Below are positions 1 to 10,830 of a stretch of 64,000 nucleotides of DNA, one piece after another (the first letter of the stretch is position 1; each line of letters opens with the position of its first letter). The notes beneath the pieces were generated by a model, which worked only from the letters and a program-made list of their open reading frames with translations, was not told the origin of the DNA and searched no databases. The position numbers and the translations under genes are program-made. Origin of the DNA: Sphaerulina vaccinii (Eukaryota > Ascomycota > Dothideomycetes > Mycosphaerellales > Mycosphaerellaceae); contig JAKUDP010000008.1 in the NCBI GenBank assembly GCA_022570795.1, positions 1,922,001 through 1,986,000 on the forward strand, written 5' to 3'.

Positions 1-326
1 CCGACGTCCTCTTCGCCCGCCGCGGTCTCGCCCTCGAAGAACACTGCATTAAGAACAACATCGAACACATCCCATACGACAGCTTCGCCGAAATCCAGCG
101 CGAAGTGGCCAAAATCGCTAAACTCGACCAAGCTAAGACGAAGGGCGAGGGTTTGCCGGTCAAGTTTAATCCTAGAGCCAATCTTTGGAGGAAGATGTCG
201 AGCAAGCATGCTGTTCCGACTTTTAAGGCTATGACTCCTAGTGTTGAGGAGAGAGCGTTTTTGTGGCCTGAGACTTTCACGCAGCCGAAATCGTCGAATG
301 CGAAGACTGTTGCTGTTGCTGTTTGA
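1..326 (+). CDS. 3' end of a protein-coding gene, product not recognised (partial)
   Basis: The frame is already open at position 3 and runs to a TGA at 324-326, so the window cuts off the 5' part. About 107 residues are visible. They are moderately charged, with a helical-looking stretch (SFAEIQREVAKIAKLDQAK) and a tail rich in Ser, Ala and Val. I do not recognise the family and saw no catalytic motif, membrane segment or targeting signal. It is transcribed towards the CorA-like gene, leaving a 99-bp convergent spacer. Continuous coding-like composition from the window edge supports it as a true last exon. Confidence 0.5.
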   Translation, partial: DVLFARRGLALEEHCIKNNIEHIPYDSFAEIQREVAKIAKLDQAKTKGEGLPVKFNPRANLWRKMSSKHAVPTFKAMTPSVEERAFLWPETFTQPKSSNAKTVAVAV

Positions 327-425
327 GGTTGGGAGATTTTGATGAGGTTATGATGGTGATGGAGTGACGGTATATGCTTATATACAGAATAGACTGCTCA
401 ATATGTCCTGCCTTCTTGTGCAACG

Positions 426-1974
426 CTATGCAGCACTGACCTTACTCGCAGTAGTCTTCTTCTTCTCACGCGCTTGAATGCTAAACACCCCTTTGATATG
501 TTCCTGTACATTCAGAAAGTTCACAACGATCAATGCAGCAAACGTCAACGGCAAAGCTATGATGAAGAACACCCAATACGTCTTTCTCAGGCTCGCGACA
601 TCGGACGTCATGCTGAAGAACGACGTAAGGAATGACAGAGGCACGAACACCGTAGCCAGCCACGTAAGCTTAGCGAGCTTATTACTCTGATTGATAGCCA
701 GTCGACTCTCCTCAATCGAAATGCTAGTAGTAGCCACAGCGACAAGTCTCCCGATCCTCGCTTCTGCACTCTCCATTTGCTCTAAGATGGACTGGAAGTC
801 CTGCAACAGAGCCTTCGTCCCCACATCCTCATCAGTTGATGAAGGAGGTTGATTGATCGTAGCAGTCTTGCCGAAAAGAGCGTCAATGCTTTCGCGCAAC
901 ATTGCGCGATATTGCGGGACGTGGCGACGCCAGAAATGTAGCTTTTGTAGACTTTCATCGAGACCACCTTTCGAAGGCCTGAATCCTGGCTTTTCCAGTT
1001 CCCAGTCAATCTGTCCAAGTCGTGCTCCGATGTATTTCAGCAAGGACGACCACTCCGCCAGAAGGATTCGAAACAAAGGGATGCCCCAGGGCTTTTACAG
1101 GTTTTCCTTCAGTGAGGTTCACAACTTCGTCTTCGGGTAGGTGCAAGGCAGCATAGACTGCCTCGTCGAATAGTGAATGGCCAGCAGGTGGTAGATCCTT
1201 CTGCTCTACCGAAGCACCAACTTCCGGGCATGGGATATGATTACGGCGACCTCCCCACAGAGAGTAGCCTTCTCTGATTGTGGGGTCAACTAGCAACACA
1301 CCAACCGTGCATTCGTCTGGGCTTGTCTTTGGGCGAATCCATAGTGAAGTCTTTGACCTGATCATGGCCACGATAGCATTCTTATCGTCTAGGCCTTTTT
1401 TCCTATTCTTATCACGGGCAAGGCGTCTCAGGACATTGAAGTCGCCAGCTTCAAATCTCGCTTCTTGAAATGATGACAGATTATCGAAGTACCAGGGTCG
1501 AGCGTATAGCATGGAGAAGTGAGAGGCTCGTCGGTTGCCAGAGGGAAGCCTGGGCAGCTCGTACCAGCGATCTCGAGTGTTGCACCATAGGTAGACGCAC
1601 AGATGAGAGCGAAAGAAGCATGGCTCGATCTTGTAAGTGGAGCCAAGCGCTTCAACCACGTCTCTTGACAGGTCCTCCACGATCAGAAGTCGGGCTTTCA
1701 CCCCTGCAATGCTCGACTCCGAGCGTTGTAGCCAGGTGCGCAAGGATTCGATCGTGTGAAACGAGGACGAGCTCGATACCTTGCTGTCATGATAGTCCAC
1801 AACGCAGACATTCGTCCTCGACGCTCGTTCTGCGCGAATGTCTTGATGAGGAGCAATGTATCTCCATTTTGTGGGATCACAGGATACCTCCATCCAGTCT
1901 GCCAAGTATGAAAGCTGTGGCAGCAGCTGAGCAGCTGTCTTCACATGCCTCAAGTATGGCATCGAACTGTACAT
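426..1974 (-). CDS. CorA-like Mg2+ transporter family protein (frame interrupted near 1085)
   Basis: The first part reads 1974 down to about 1090 in one frame; the second reads from about 1090 to 426 in another. The C-terminal part looks like a fungal CorA-like protein: a long charged helical region, then a membrane segment (TWLATVFVPLSFLTSFFSM), a short loop and a second membrane segment (VFFIIALPLTFAALIVVNFL), ending in a Lys-rich tail. The GMN signature of true CorA channels is not seen after the first membrane segment, as is usual in this fungal subgroup, so ion transport is unproven. The frames can be joined by dropping one G from the G4 run at 1084-1087, giving ...KALGIPLFRILLAEW..., or by an unusually short 31-nt GT...AG intron (1122-1092). 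The start ATG at 1974 is the first in frame; an upstream exon cannot be excluded. Combined length would be about 510 aa. Confidence 0.6.
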
Positions 1975-2354
1975 CGTCAGAGTCGTCTATTGCCAGAGTA
2001 ATCGATGCACGTACTCGTCTTTTAGCTTCCATTGTTGTGCTGACTGGCATTGATGCTGGTCATATGCAGTGCCAATGTAATAGAGGCTATTGCCTGCAAA
2101 GTTGTTTGGAGGCAGTCTCGAAAGCAGGAATGGGTCATCTTTCGCGATTCTTTCGCGTCCTCAATCATCCTCGTAGTCATCCGGATCGTCGAATTCGCTC
2201 ACGAACTTGGTGTCGGACATGCCGATTCCTTGTAGAAGGTTTGAGTGTCTGTGAGGACCGAGTCGGCGACACAAAGCGAGTGTGTACTTATGTGTGCGAC
2301 CATCAGGCCATGCATTTGAGCTTGGCTTGCGCTTGGTGATGTGGCTGCGTCGAC

Positions 2355-2382
2355 CCGCATAGATCTGCATGATGAGGCTGAA
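2355..2382. repeat. Direct repeat copy 1 (28 bp, partner at 2494-2521)
   Basis: The first 16 bases are identical to the partner; the next 12 differ at three positions. On the minus strand this copy encodes ...LLMFSLIMQIYAG. The copies start 139 bp apart. Confidence 0.7.
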
Positions 2383-2493
2383 CATCAAGAGCCAATTCGG
2401 GCGAGACCTTCTGCCAGCCTTGTTCGTACTAGCGTTTCGCGTGTGCAGTGATTCTTGACGTGGACAAGAAGCGGGTTGTATGCTGCTACATGG

Positions 2494-2521
2494 CCGCATA
2501 GATCTGCATCACTAGGCTGAA
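2494..2521. repeat. Direct repeat copy 2 (28 bp, partner at 2355-2382)
   Basis: Second copy of the 28-bp repeat. On the minus strand it lies in a short open stretch reading MAFLCLALVFSLVMQIYAAM followed by TAG, which looks like a hydrophobic C-terminal tail. Confidence 0.7.
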
Positions 2522-2624
2522 GACGAGCGCTAGACAGAGGAAAGCCATGGAACTTGTAGACGAAATGCGAGCGGAGCTTTTGTTGAAGTCATGTGCTATA
2601 GTAAACATTCAGTCTCAATTCGTT

Positions 2625-4231
2625 TCAATGTGGACATGTTCCGTTGCACGGACCTAGAGGGAGGTCAGCGGATGTAGTGGTTGGATTCATGAGTTGATGC
2701 TTACCTGTACATTGAAAACCAATTGGGTTGGGCACATTGTCGCACAAGTAAGAGTGTGATGTGATGTTCTGATCCAGTGCCAACAAGTTATTCTCGAACA
2801 GATTGATGTTCGAGCAAGGTGCCGCTTTGGAACACTGCAAAGTAGCCACGCGGTCGCCTTTCAGCGTGCCATGGGCTTGGCCCCAATGCATATCGGAGAT
2901 CTGTTCGAGCGTCAGCAACAACGGCCGTAACGTGTGCACAGGTACCATACCTGAAACTTTGAGGTATCACAGCCTCCCTGCTGCCCATTGTAGGAAGTGC
3001 ACTGCGTGATGGCCCAGGCGAGATTGACGTTTGACAGCTCGAAGTTCCTGAAGGTTATGTTCTTTGCCCAGCCAATGCCACCGCCACCGCCATTGGGAGG
3101 GTAGCCTTTGTTGACTCCAGTCCAAGTCTTCACTCTTGCTCCATAGGCACTATTGACGACTTTGATGTCGACTGCAGTGATGTTCTCGATGACTTCGATC
3201 TGATTTGGATATTGACCAATGCTGCCCATTGCCAATGCGTCACCATTGTAGAAGGTGCAATTGGCGATGTATATGTTTGTCGAATTCTGCTTCATGCTGA
3301 TGCCGTCATCTCCATTGTCCACAGTCCAGCGGAGAAAGGTGATGTTGTTTGCATAGACGGTGTCTATGCCATCAGTATTGACGTTCGCCCTAAAGTCCCG
3401 AGTGGCACTCGTGGCATTGATGTAGATGTCTTGCATGAGCACTTGCTCTGAACGAGCAAGAGTCATTGTCCACATTTGGGGCTTCAGGAAGTTCAACCCT
3501 TCGATCACAGCGTTCTTCGTATTGGTAATCAAGAGGTTGTGTGGACGACCATGTAGATTGGATGCGCCTTTGTTGTAGTCATACCACACTTGTCCATTTC
3601 CGTTGAGTGTACCGTAGCCGTGTCCATACATATGGAGATTCTTGCCACCAAGATGCCATGCTGCTGTCTGATTCTGAAAACCAATCGGCATGGAATTTGC
3701 TAGCCAGTATGTGATGTTGGTACTCCAGAGCAGGGTGCCTTTAACTTCGATATCGACTTTGTTCAATCCTGTGGTGTTCATGATCGATCCAACATAGTAT
3801 GTAGTGTTCTCGAAGACGATTTTCCCATCCTGCTTGCAGTCTTTGAAAGCCTGTATGATGGCAGGGGCATCATCGCCGTTCGGGTTTCCACTAGCTTTGA
3901 CAGAACAGGTCTTGGACCTTGCTGGCCATGGTGCGGGATGTGAGTATGGTGGTCCCACCTGTGTCACCGAAGGTTTCCAGCATCCATTGAGACCTAGACA
4001 CTCGCAGACATATGGGTCATATCTGTCAGAGTTGCAACTTGGAGCATTCTGCGCAAGCAGGGGAATGGCCTGTCTTTCAACAGAAGTCCTTGTTTTGATA
4101 AGATCGTGTGAGGGTGTAGTCTGGTTTCTTTGTAAGCTATGGAGTTAGGATGACAGCTCGAAGGATTACTCTACCTGCGGATAGAATGAGGCTTGAGACA
4201 GAGCCAACAGCCGAGTTAGCATGCCAGACAT
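2625..4231 (-). CDS. Secreted GH28 glycosidase (exo-polygalacturonase / rhamnogalacturonase-like)
   Basis: Right-handed beta-helix pectin hydrolase of family GH28, expected to act outside the cell on galacturonan-type pectin. Inferred exons, all with GT...AG introns of 50-54 nt: 4231-4175, 4120-2951, 2900-2705, 2653-2625; product about 483 aa. Exon 1 encodes a short signal peptide (MSGMLTRLLALSQA). GH28 motifs visible are NTDGID near residues 267-272, NGDDGIS near 288-294, GDALAMGSIG near 312-321 and RVK near 349-351. The aspartates of NTD and DD are present. The usual GHG block reads GDA, so the His normally found there is replaced by Asp243-equivalent (about residue 313), a pattern that fits the RgxC-like exo-acting subgroup better than endo-polygalacturonases; that placement is inference. 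There are many N-glycosylation sequons and Cys pairs at the C-terminus. It lies 1 kb from a second secreted enzyme gene. Confidence 0.88.
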
Positions 4232-5244
4232 TGTCGGGAACTGGCGACCTGATGTGGTGCTAGCAAGTTGGTTCTGAGGTGCTGTTTTCTCCCAAGCGAG
4301 ATCCAGCCTCTGGCTACGAGAAGGCCCCAGTACAACCTGCGCCATACCTGCCGCTTCTTATATCCTCTTTAAAAGTGATAGTCAGATGGGCAATCGCACG
4401 TATGGCCACAAACGCCAAAATGGGGCCAGATGCTATCAGGCTGCAGTGGTGCAATTGATTCTGATAGAGTGTGAGTGGTTGTTCAGATCATGGTTTTCCT
4501 AGTTCTGACCATCAAAAGGACCCCGCCTCAGCGCCATTCGCTGCGCTGCCCACGTGCATTGAGTTCGTGCCAAGTAGGGGCGCTTCAATATCAGCCACTT
4601 GGCTGTAGGTGCGTTCATCACCGAAAGAGATCGAGGGAAGATCCAGGAAGATCCAGATGCTGATGATGCAGAGCAAGGAAGTGCAATCGCAAACGCGGGC
4701 TGAACAAGGATCATGATGTTTTTCCGCGGATGGACCGAGACGCCTTGGCGACAATGAAGTGCAATATATTGCGAACCCTTCCCCCGAACACGAATCTTGT
4801 CGATCGAGGACACACTCTCACTGTCGAATAGGTGAAGATCAAGAGCTTACCGGTCGCACGACACGATGTGATTGACGGCGTCGCGCCTGAGAAAAGGTCA
4901 CAAGAACCATAAAGATACGGATACGAGTTCTTCACTTCAGACCACTCGAAAGACAAAAATGCGGTGTCGACCATCGTGATCAGCTCAACAACATGTCCGG
5001 CGGAGGTTGAGAAGGTTTGTACATGTCATCATAAGCTTACAGACAAGCTCCTATAACACAGCAATCATGCAGATCAATCACTTTTCCACACACGACAGCG
5101 ACCATCGCATCCGCAACACTCGGCAGCACATCTTCTAGTAGTTATTCGGCTGACCAGGCCGTGGTGTCGGAGAGTAGCTTCGTCCCGGATACCTATCGCA
5201 CATTGTCAGCGATGAAGAACTTTGCTCACTCTCGTCATCAAGAC
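4232..5244. other. Intergenic region, no gene recognised
   Basis: Upstream region of the GH28 gene and 3' flank of the peroxidase gene. Open frames here are short and overlap on both strands, without family motifs or supported splice sites. Confidence 0.4.
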
Positions 5245-6850
5245 TCACTTATTGAACAGCGTCTGATCATACTTCGACACAATAGGACAGCCCAGACCAC
5301 TGGTGAATGGACCAAAGTACTGGCCAACGATCGAATTGACAGCCGCGAGAGTCGTGCCCGCCAGATCTGGAATGGCAGCTTGAGCAGCTTGAGCGAAGAA
5401 GCACTGCAGGTTGTTACCTTGCAGCAGATTGGCACCGTTGAAGACTCCTCCGGTGAGGTTACTGAGGTCGACGCCTGTGAATGTGTTCTGGAACAGGTCA
5501 GCAATGTATCAGATGTCGCGCAACGACAACTACTTACTACACCGCGCGTGTTACCGCCGAATTTGACTTGCTCCGGGTATGCCAGGAACTGTGCTCCGAG
5601 GTCGAGGAAGACGTCCACTGCATTGTATGATTCCACTGGATTCAAGGGACGACGGTACCTGAGAGATGTTGTCAGCATGTGTGAAGTACGCCACGGAGAA
5701 AGCTACTAACCAGTTGTTAGGGATCCTCTCTTGTCCCTTCAGCCACTGGAAACTTCCTGGGTTGCCAGTGACGCCAAAGAAGGTCTTCAACTGGCTGCCA
5801 TCGAGGTATCCTGTGGGATTGGCTGCAGTGTGATTGGACATGAAGTTGATGACGCTTTCTCTATTAGCTTCACTTCATCTGCGCCTCTCTGGATTCAGTA
5901 CTCACAAGTTGTACGCTGCCGGTGCAACCAGGCCAGAGAATGGAGCAGCGAAGAAGAACGGATTTGTCGAGATGGATTGTTGCAACTTCTTGCCGTAGTT
6001 CTGAGCAAAAGCGTCAAGCGTGTATCGATCGCGTTGTCCACCATTCTGAGCAAAGTCGGTGGCGGCATACGCATCTGCGAAGCGGCTGATGATCAAGGAG
6101 TGGGCGTCGCCACCATTCAGGAATGCATCTGCGCGACCGATACTGGCATCTCCTTCGTAGTTATTGTGCGAGTAGGACTAATGCTGATTAGCAACGTCCT
6201 GCAATCACACACGATCACGACAACATACTATGCCTTGAGGCTTTCCTAGAATGGACTTGGCGAGCTGATTGCTAGGCTGTGGACCGCCAATCGACCATGT
6301 TCCAAGAACTATTTTCGGAATCAGCAAGTCTCACCTCCAAAGCGTTGCGTTGTGGCTAACCTGGATCGCCATCAAACACAACAGCATAAGCAGCGAGAAA
6401 GCCTGCAAGATCAGGATTCATGCCATATGCCGCTCCTAGACCATCAATGGTCTCAACGATAGTAGCATAGCCCGCGCGAGGCAAATACCCATGATTGGCG
6501 GCTGCATTCAATCCTAGACATCATCAGCCAGTGTCGCTTCAAGAGTGAACGACATACACCTCACCTGGACATGGTCCTCGAATCTGATCAGGTCTTGGAC
6601 TAGCATAAGCATTGGCTCCCGTGATCGAAACCCTCTGCGCAACTGCGTCGAAAGTCGTACACCCACGTACACCGCAGTTCTTCCTGCTCTTGCTGAAGGT
6701 CTTCGCCGCAGTAGAGCCAGGGGTGTTAGGAGGTACTGTTTGACGCCTGTCGAGGGACGCGAGCTGTTCTGTGGCGAGTGCCTCGAGAGCAAAAGGGAAT
6801 GCAGATGCTTGCAAGGCGAAAGCGCCTGCGAGAAGTGTCGAGTACTTCAT
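5245..6850 (-). CDS. Secreted heme-thiolate peroxidase / peroxygenase (Peroxidase_2 family)
   Basis: Extracellular heme-thiolate enzyme of the chloroperoxidase/unspecific peroxygenase family. Seven exons join in frame with introns of 50-52 nt: 6850-6565, 6513-6361, 6308-6229, 6177-5906, 5854-5711, 5658-5538, 5487-5245; product 432 aa. The signal peptide is MKYSTLLAGAFALQASAFP. The axial-cysteine motif PCPG spans intron 1 (Cys94) and continues LNAAANHGYLPRAG. The Mg/heme motif is EGD at residues 181-183, as in long-type peroxygenases, where chloroperoxidase has EHD. In long peroxygenases an Arg...Glu acid-base pair follows the S-x-x-TNP segment. Here that segment (SISTNPFFF, about 242-250) is followed by FSGLVAPAAY, with no Arg or Glu at the expected spacing. 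Heme binding is therefore well supported, but classic peroxygenase chemistry is less certain. The product ends in a Cys-containing tail. Confidence 0.9.
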
Positions 6851-8020
6851 CTCGTGCCGGTGCCTTGTGGTGGAAATGGAGTGTCTGCAGAGTATTGTCT
6901 ACTGACCTACTTATAGCTGATGTGAAGCTATTCGGCTTCAGCCTCTTTGGGCATGTCGACAAAGTGCTTCTCGTCAATGGCAACACTCCACTGGGTGGCG
7001 CTCGTGAATATCGCATCGATCGAGCTGAAGGAGCATATCGCACATGCATCAAGTGCAGAGCCGCTCGGTGGCGGACACGGCTCCAGGTTGCAAGGCTCGC
7101 AGTCCATGAGTATAGGGCGCCATTGCGGTGAGTGGCTTGGAAGTTACCGGTCAGGAGGACAATATAGGCATGTTCCGTGAGGGGAGAAGTCGGTGGCCTA
7201 CGGTATTGCCCCGCTTAGGACGACGATTATCATCCTGTATGTAGAGTATACCCATACCGCTGCGCACGCCGTGGAGTCTGATGTCTGGCCTCGATGGGCT
7301 AAGGTCTCGTCGTGTTCTATTGCGGATCCAGATCTTCGCAGATCCTCTTCGCGAATCTGTATAGCCACGCGAGCGAGCGATCTATGGTCCAGAACTGTTA
7401 GTTTCATACGTCTGATTCGGATTATGCCGCATCGACCGTATCGACATTCATCTCGATGCCCATGACCTGCCAGCCACGCATACGCGAATGCGGAGTGCTG
7501 GTCGCGGTTGCGATCGTAGAGGCCAACTCGACAGGAACAGGTATTTGCCGTTTGCCGTACCACGTGTCGAAGAGGTCGCTGAGTCAAAATAAGCCTTGAC
7601 TGCTAAGCATATCGAAGGTGCTGTAGTAAGCGGCCGGGTACTCCAATCACGAGCTGTTTGATGACAGACACTTGTACGTGAAGCCTTCCACGGAGAGTGC
7701 GCCACGTGAGGTGTGGCTGCAGGACTTGCGATGAGGCGGCGTCTTTGCCTTCTTTGGACTTTGCCGTTCAGATCCAGAATGATGAGATGTCGGAATAGCA
7801 TATCGAGATGAAAGGCTATGTGAAAAGTGTCTGAGCAGTCAGTATTGCTGTAATGGAACGATGTAGAGAGGAAGAGAAAGTTGTGGTTATGCGTTCAAGC
7901 ATGTGGTCGTGAATTCGATGCAAGCTGCATGGCGGATCTCTGTCTGAGTCTCTACGCGCCTCGCTGTTCGTCCCGTAACCCCTCAGCCGTACGCCATAAT
8001 CAGCAGGATGAAGAGAGCAT
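6851..8020. other. Intergenic region, no gene recognised
   Basis: Divergent upstream flank of the peroxidase gene and 3' flank of eL42. Several short open frames rich in Arg, Ser and His occur on both strands, with no family motif and no consistent exon chain. Confidence 0.4.
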
Positions 8021-8805
8021 CTAGAAGACGAGAGCGGCACCCTTGGTCTTCTTGTCACCACTGTATTTCAAAGTCAGTATACGGTTCTGTCGAAAGGATG
8101 GTACTTTCGACATACCCCAACTCGAAGTGCTTGCAACGCTTGAGTGCGAGCTGTGCCTTGGTCTTGCACTGAGTGCATTCTAATCGGAGCACGACCTTCT
8201 TTGTAGTCTTGGCCTTCTTGTGGAACACAGGCTTGGTCTGACCACCATAACCGGACTGCTTGCGGTCGTAACGACGCTTACCCTGAGCGAAGAGGGAAGC
8301 CTGTACAGTATGAGCATACAGAGAACATGCTCGGATAGGAGGTTGTTTCATACCTTTCCAGCCTTGTACTGGGTGACCTTGTGCTGGGTGTGCTTCTTGC
8401 AGTCCTTGCCCTTGCAGTAGGTGCGGCGAGTCTTTGGTACGTTCACCTGTGACAACAGACATTAGTATCAATGTACTGTGATGTTCAGGGACGTCACGTT
8501 GAACACACAATGAAGTGTAGCAACGCGGCTCTCCGATGGAAACGAGTTCCATCCACCGATTCGCGCCATGAAGGACGACAAAAAGGTGTTCCGCATATGG
8601 TATGTGTGTCTCCAATCCTCTCATAGCGTCTTTCTGGCGACTCTACTCCTCGCAATGCATGATTGTAATGCGCATCGTCGCAGAATCTTGCCTCATCCGA
8701 CTCTTTTTGCCGATTTCATCATTCATCCTCCTCTTACGATACCATAGCAGATCGGAGAGCGGCGCTGTTCGTTCATCGTGGCGACTTCGAGGTGTTTCTT
8801 ACCAT
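8021..8805 (-). CDS. RPL42: 60S ribosomal protein eL42 (L44/L36a family)
   Basis: Cytosolic large-subunit ribosomal protein of the E-site region. Exons: 8805-8803 (the ATG alone), 8446-8354, 8300-8116, 8060-8021; product 106 aa, the usual eukaryotic length. The protein begins MVNVPKTRRTYCKGKDCKKH and contains two zinc-binding CxxC-type pairs (CKGKDC and CTQCKTK), the conserved GGQTKPVFHKKAKTTKK block, and the C-terminus GAALVF. The first intron is 356 nt, far longer than others in the window, and follows the start codon directly (ATG|GTAAGA), an arrangement common in fungal ribosomal protein genes. The remaining introns are 53 and 55 nt. Confidence 0.95.
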
Positions 8806-9307
8806 CTTGACGGTATTGATCCGGTGTTGAGGTCGTTGGGTGATGGAAATGTCGTCGTGACTCAAAGTGTTCCTTCACCAAGCGGAGTTGAAATTGGAAG
8901 GCACGAATTCCTTGGCGTGGGGTCGGTCGTCCCTTCCTCAGGCATCAACATGGCTGTCACATGCTCGCGCGCCTCTCTCACATGCATAGCACACACTGTG
9001 GCACTCTGCAGGAGATGATGGCATGGTTGTATCGAATTAATGGCGCTGAGATACGATGGGATGTTGAGTTCAGCTTTCTTGAGCATGTTCAGCTACGTAG
9101 CAGTATGCAAGCCACATTTATCCATCCTATCAGTAGGTCTGCTACGGACTGGGCGAGTTGAAGGCGGAAGGTAGCAGCGATGATGAAGCTCAATAGACTT
9201 TATGTATCTGTCACTTCATAACCGCATAAGACAGCCGTGGTATCGTAGACTCCTGACTCCTATCATCCTCAACTACTCCTGTAACAAGAGCATCGTTCCA
9301 TGCATTC
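8806..9307. other. Intergenic region upstream of eL42
   Basis: Presumed promoter and 5' leader of eL42, and 3' flank of the DUF1772 gene. No gene or clear promoter box was identified. Confidence 0.35.
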
Positions 9308-10157
9308 TCACTTCCTCGCTCCAGCCTTGGTATTGATATTCCTCGTGGCCTTGATCTGCGCCCCAACAGCACTGACTGGCTTAACCTGTTGTGCCTGCGC
9401 AGCAACCTGACTAGCAGCCTGTCCCAGCTTACCTAGTCCACTCGGTCCTCTGGTCTTGACAATCGTCTCAGCATAACATCCCCACATATGATCGAATAGG
9501 TAGGGTCTACGCTACCTGAGCAAGAATGGCAAAAGCACTCATCACAGCCGCAGTCCCCACCAAACCAGCTCGAATAGCATTCTGTCCATTCCACTTCTTG
9601 ATCAGATCCAGAGTTTCCTGATCGCCTGGAGCACCAGCAACACCATTGGCTCTAGCTTCCAGAGGTGTGAGAGTTGTGGGGCCCATGACTGCGACTGTGT
9701 AGGGTACGATCGAAGGTGCGATGACTGCGGCTGTTGCGTAGAGGGCTGAAGGTGAGACTGCGTAACGGCCTGCGATTCCACGGGCTGCGTGGTTGTTTGT
9801 GTTAGCCAGTGAGACTTTCCTAGGGTATGTATGATGTGGTTGTTGTATATGTACGTACTTTGGAAAGCTAGAAAACCGAAGCATGCTGCACAGGTGATGG
9901 CGAAGGGTGGTGCGAAGGACTTTCCGAGATTGAAGGCTTTACTCCATTGCTTTGCGGTGAATGTGGCTGAGTCTTTTGTGGCTCCTGTTTCTACGACTGG
10001 AATCGTGAGGACTGTGAAAGAGGTGATGTAGGCTACCATGTCATTAGCTAGCTGTTTCTGGCTGTGGAGAGTTCGCGACAAGCATACCTGTGAGGAAGGA
10101 CGCGCTTGAAAGACCAATCAATGCCGCTGCGGGCACGAGTTTCTGTGCAAAGCTCAT
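9308..10157 (-). CDS. DUF1772 (anthrone-oxygenase-like) integral membrane protein
   Basis: Small four-helix-type membrane protein of the DUF1772 family; some members act as anthrone oxygenases in polyketide pathways, but most are uncharacterised. Exons: 10157-10088, 10032-9859, then either 9814-9516 or 9784-9516, then 9454-9308, giving 229 or 219 aa. It starts MSFAQKLVPAAALIGLSSAS and has an internal family-like block (LYATAAVIAPSIVPYTVAVM, then NGVAGAPGDQE) and a hydrophobic segment (AGLVGTAAVMSAFAILAQ). The last exon adds a Gln/Ala-rich basic tail. Two acceptors for intron 2, 30 nt apart, keep the frame equally well. No polyketide synthase lies nearby, so a role in secondary metabolism is not supported by context. 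Confidence 0.75.
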
Positions 10158-10830
10158 GTTTGCGGTGTATCGGGTTCTCGGGCTGTGGAAGTGGAAGTAG
10201 TTTGCTGGGGGACGCGGTTTGACTTCGTGGTTGATGTACGAAAGAGCAAAGATAGGATGGTTTCCCAGGAAATGAAAGGCGTGTGAGTCTTAAGTACTTC
10301 TCTTCGTGTTACGCGCCTGTCCTGGATGGAGAAACGGAGCTTTGATCGCGGCGGTATCTTCTGATGTATGGTGCAGCCAAGTTTTGCCTGGTGTCAATAC
10401 TTACGTGAAGCAGCGAAGCTCGAAGGTGGAGACCGGACTCCGAAATCTGCGAAACAAGCTTCGCAGGGTCCTGGTCTGTTGTATGGCGCAAGAAGGCAGC
10501 AACATGCCGACCAAGGTATCGGAGATGACTGGTGTTGGCTGTGAAGGGAGAAGAAGAGGTGCCGGTGTAGCGTGAGATGTGTAATTGCGTATAATCTTGT
10601 TGTATAAGTCTATATGTAGTCAATCCAAATTCCTACCAGCTCATGGCCGAAGCTCGCTGGCAGGTTCTAAAGGGAAGACGTCAATTTCCCCGTTCCGAGT
10701 GAGCCCATTCACAGATCGTGAGTACATGTGTAGGCGCAAAGAAGAAAGGGTTAGACTGAGCTTTGAAGAGCATGCAGTCGGGTTGTATGCAAGGTACGTT
10801 GCGCCATCGCAGAGCTGTAATCGTGCCGGA
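10158..10830. other. Intergenic region, no gene recognised
   Basis: Upstream flank of the DUF1772 gene and 3' flank of the thioesterase gene. The short open frames present lack family features. Confidence 0.4.

Larger units (their letters stand above)
1975..2624. other. Intergenic region between the CorA-like and GH28 genes
   Basis: No convincing gene. It contains a pair of 28-bp direct repeats described separately. Short open frames on the minus strand around the repeats encode hydrophobic peptides that resemble a C-terminal membrane or GPI-type tail, but none connects to a start or a splice site I can support. Confidence 0.4.

Noticed and set aside
1470..2339. 289-codon plus-strand open frame
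   Set aside because: Antisense to the CorA-like gene, Ser/Arg/Cys-rich, with no motif.
9308..10157. Secondary-metabolite cluster around the DUF1772 (anthrone-oxygenase-like) gene
   Set aside because: Neighbours are eL42 and a thioesterase; no polyketide synthase, P450 or pathway regulator is next to it.
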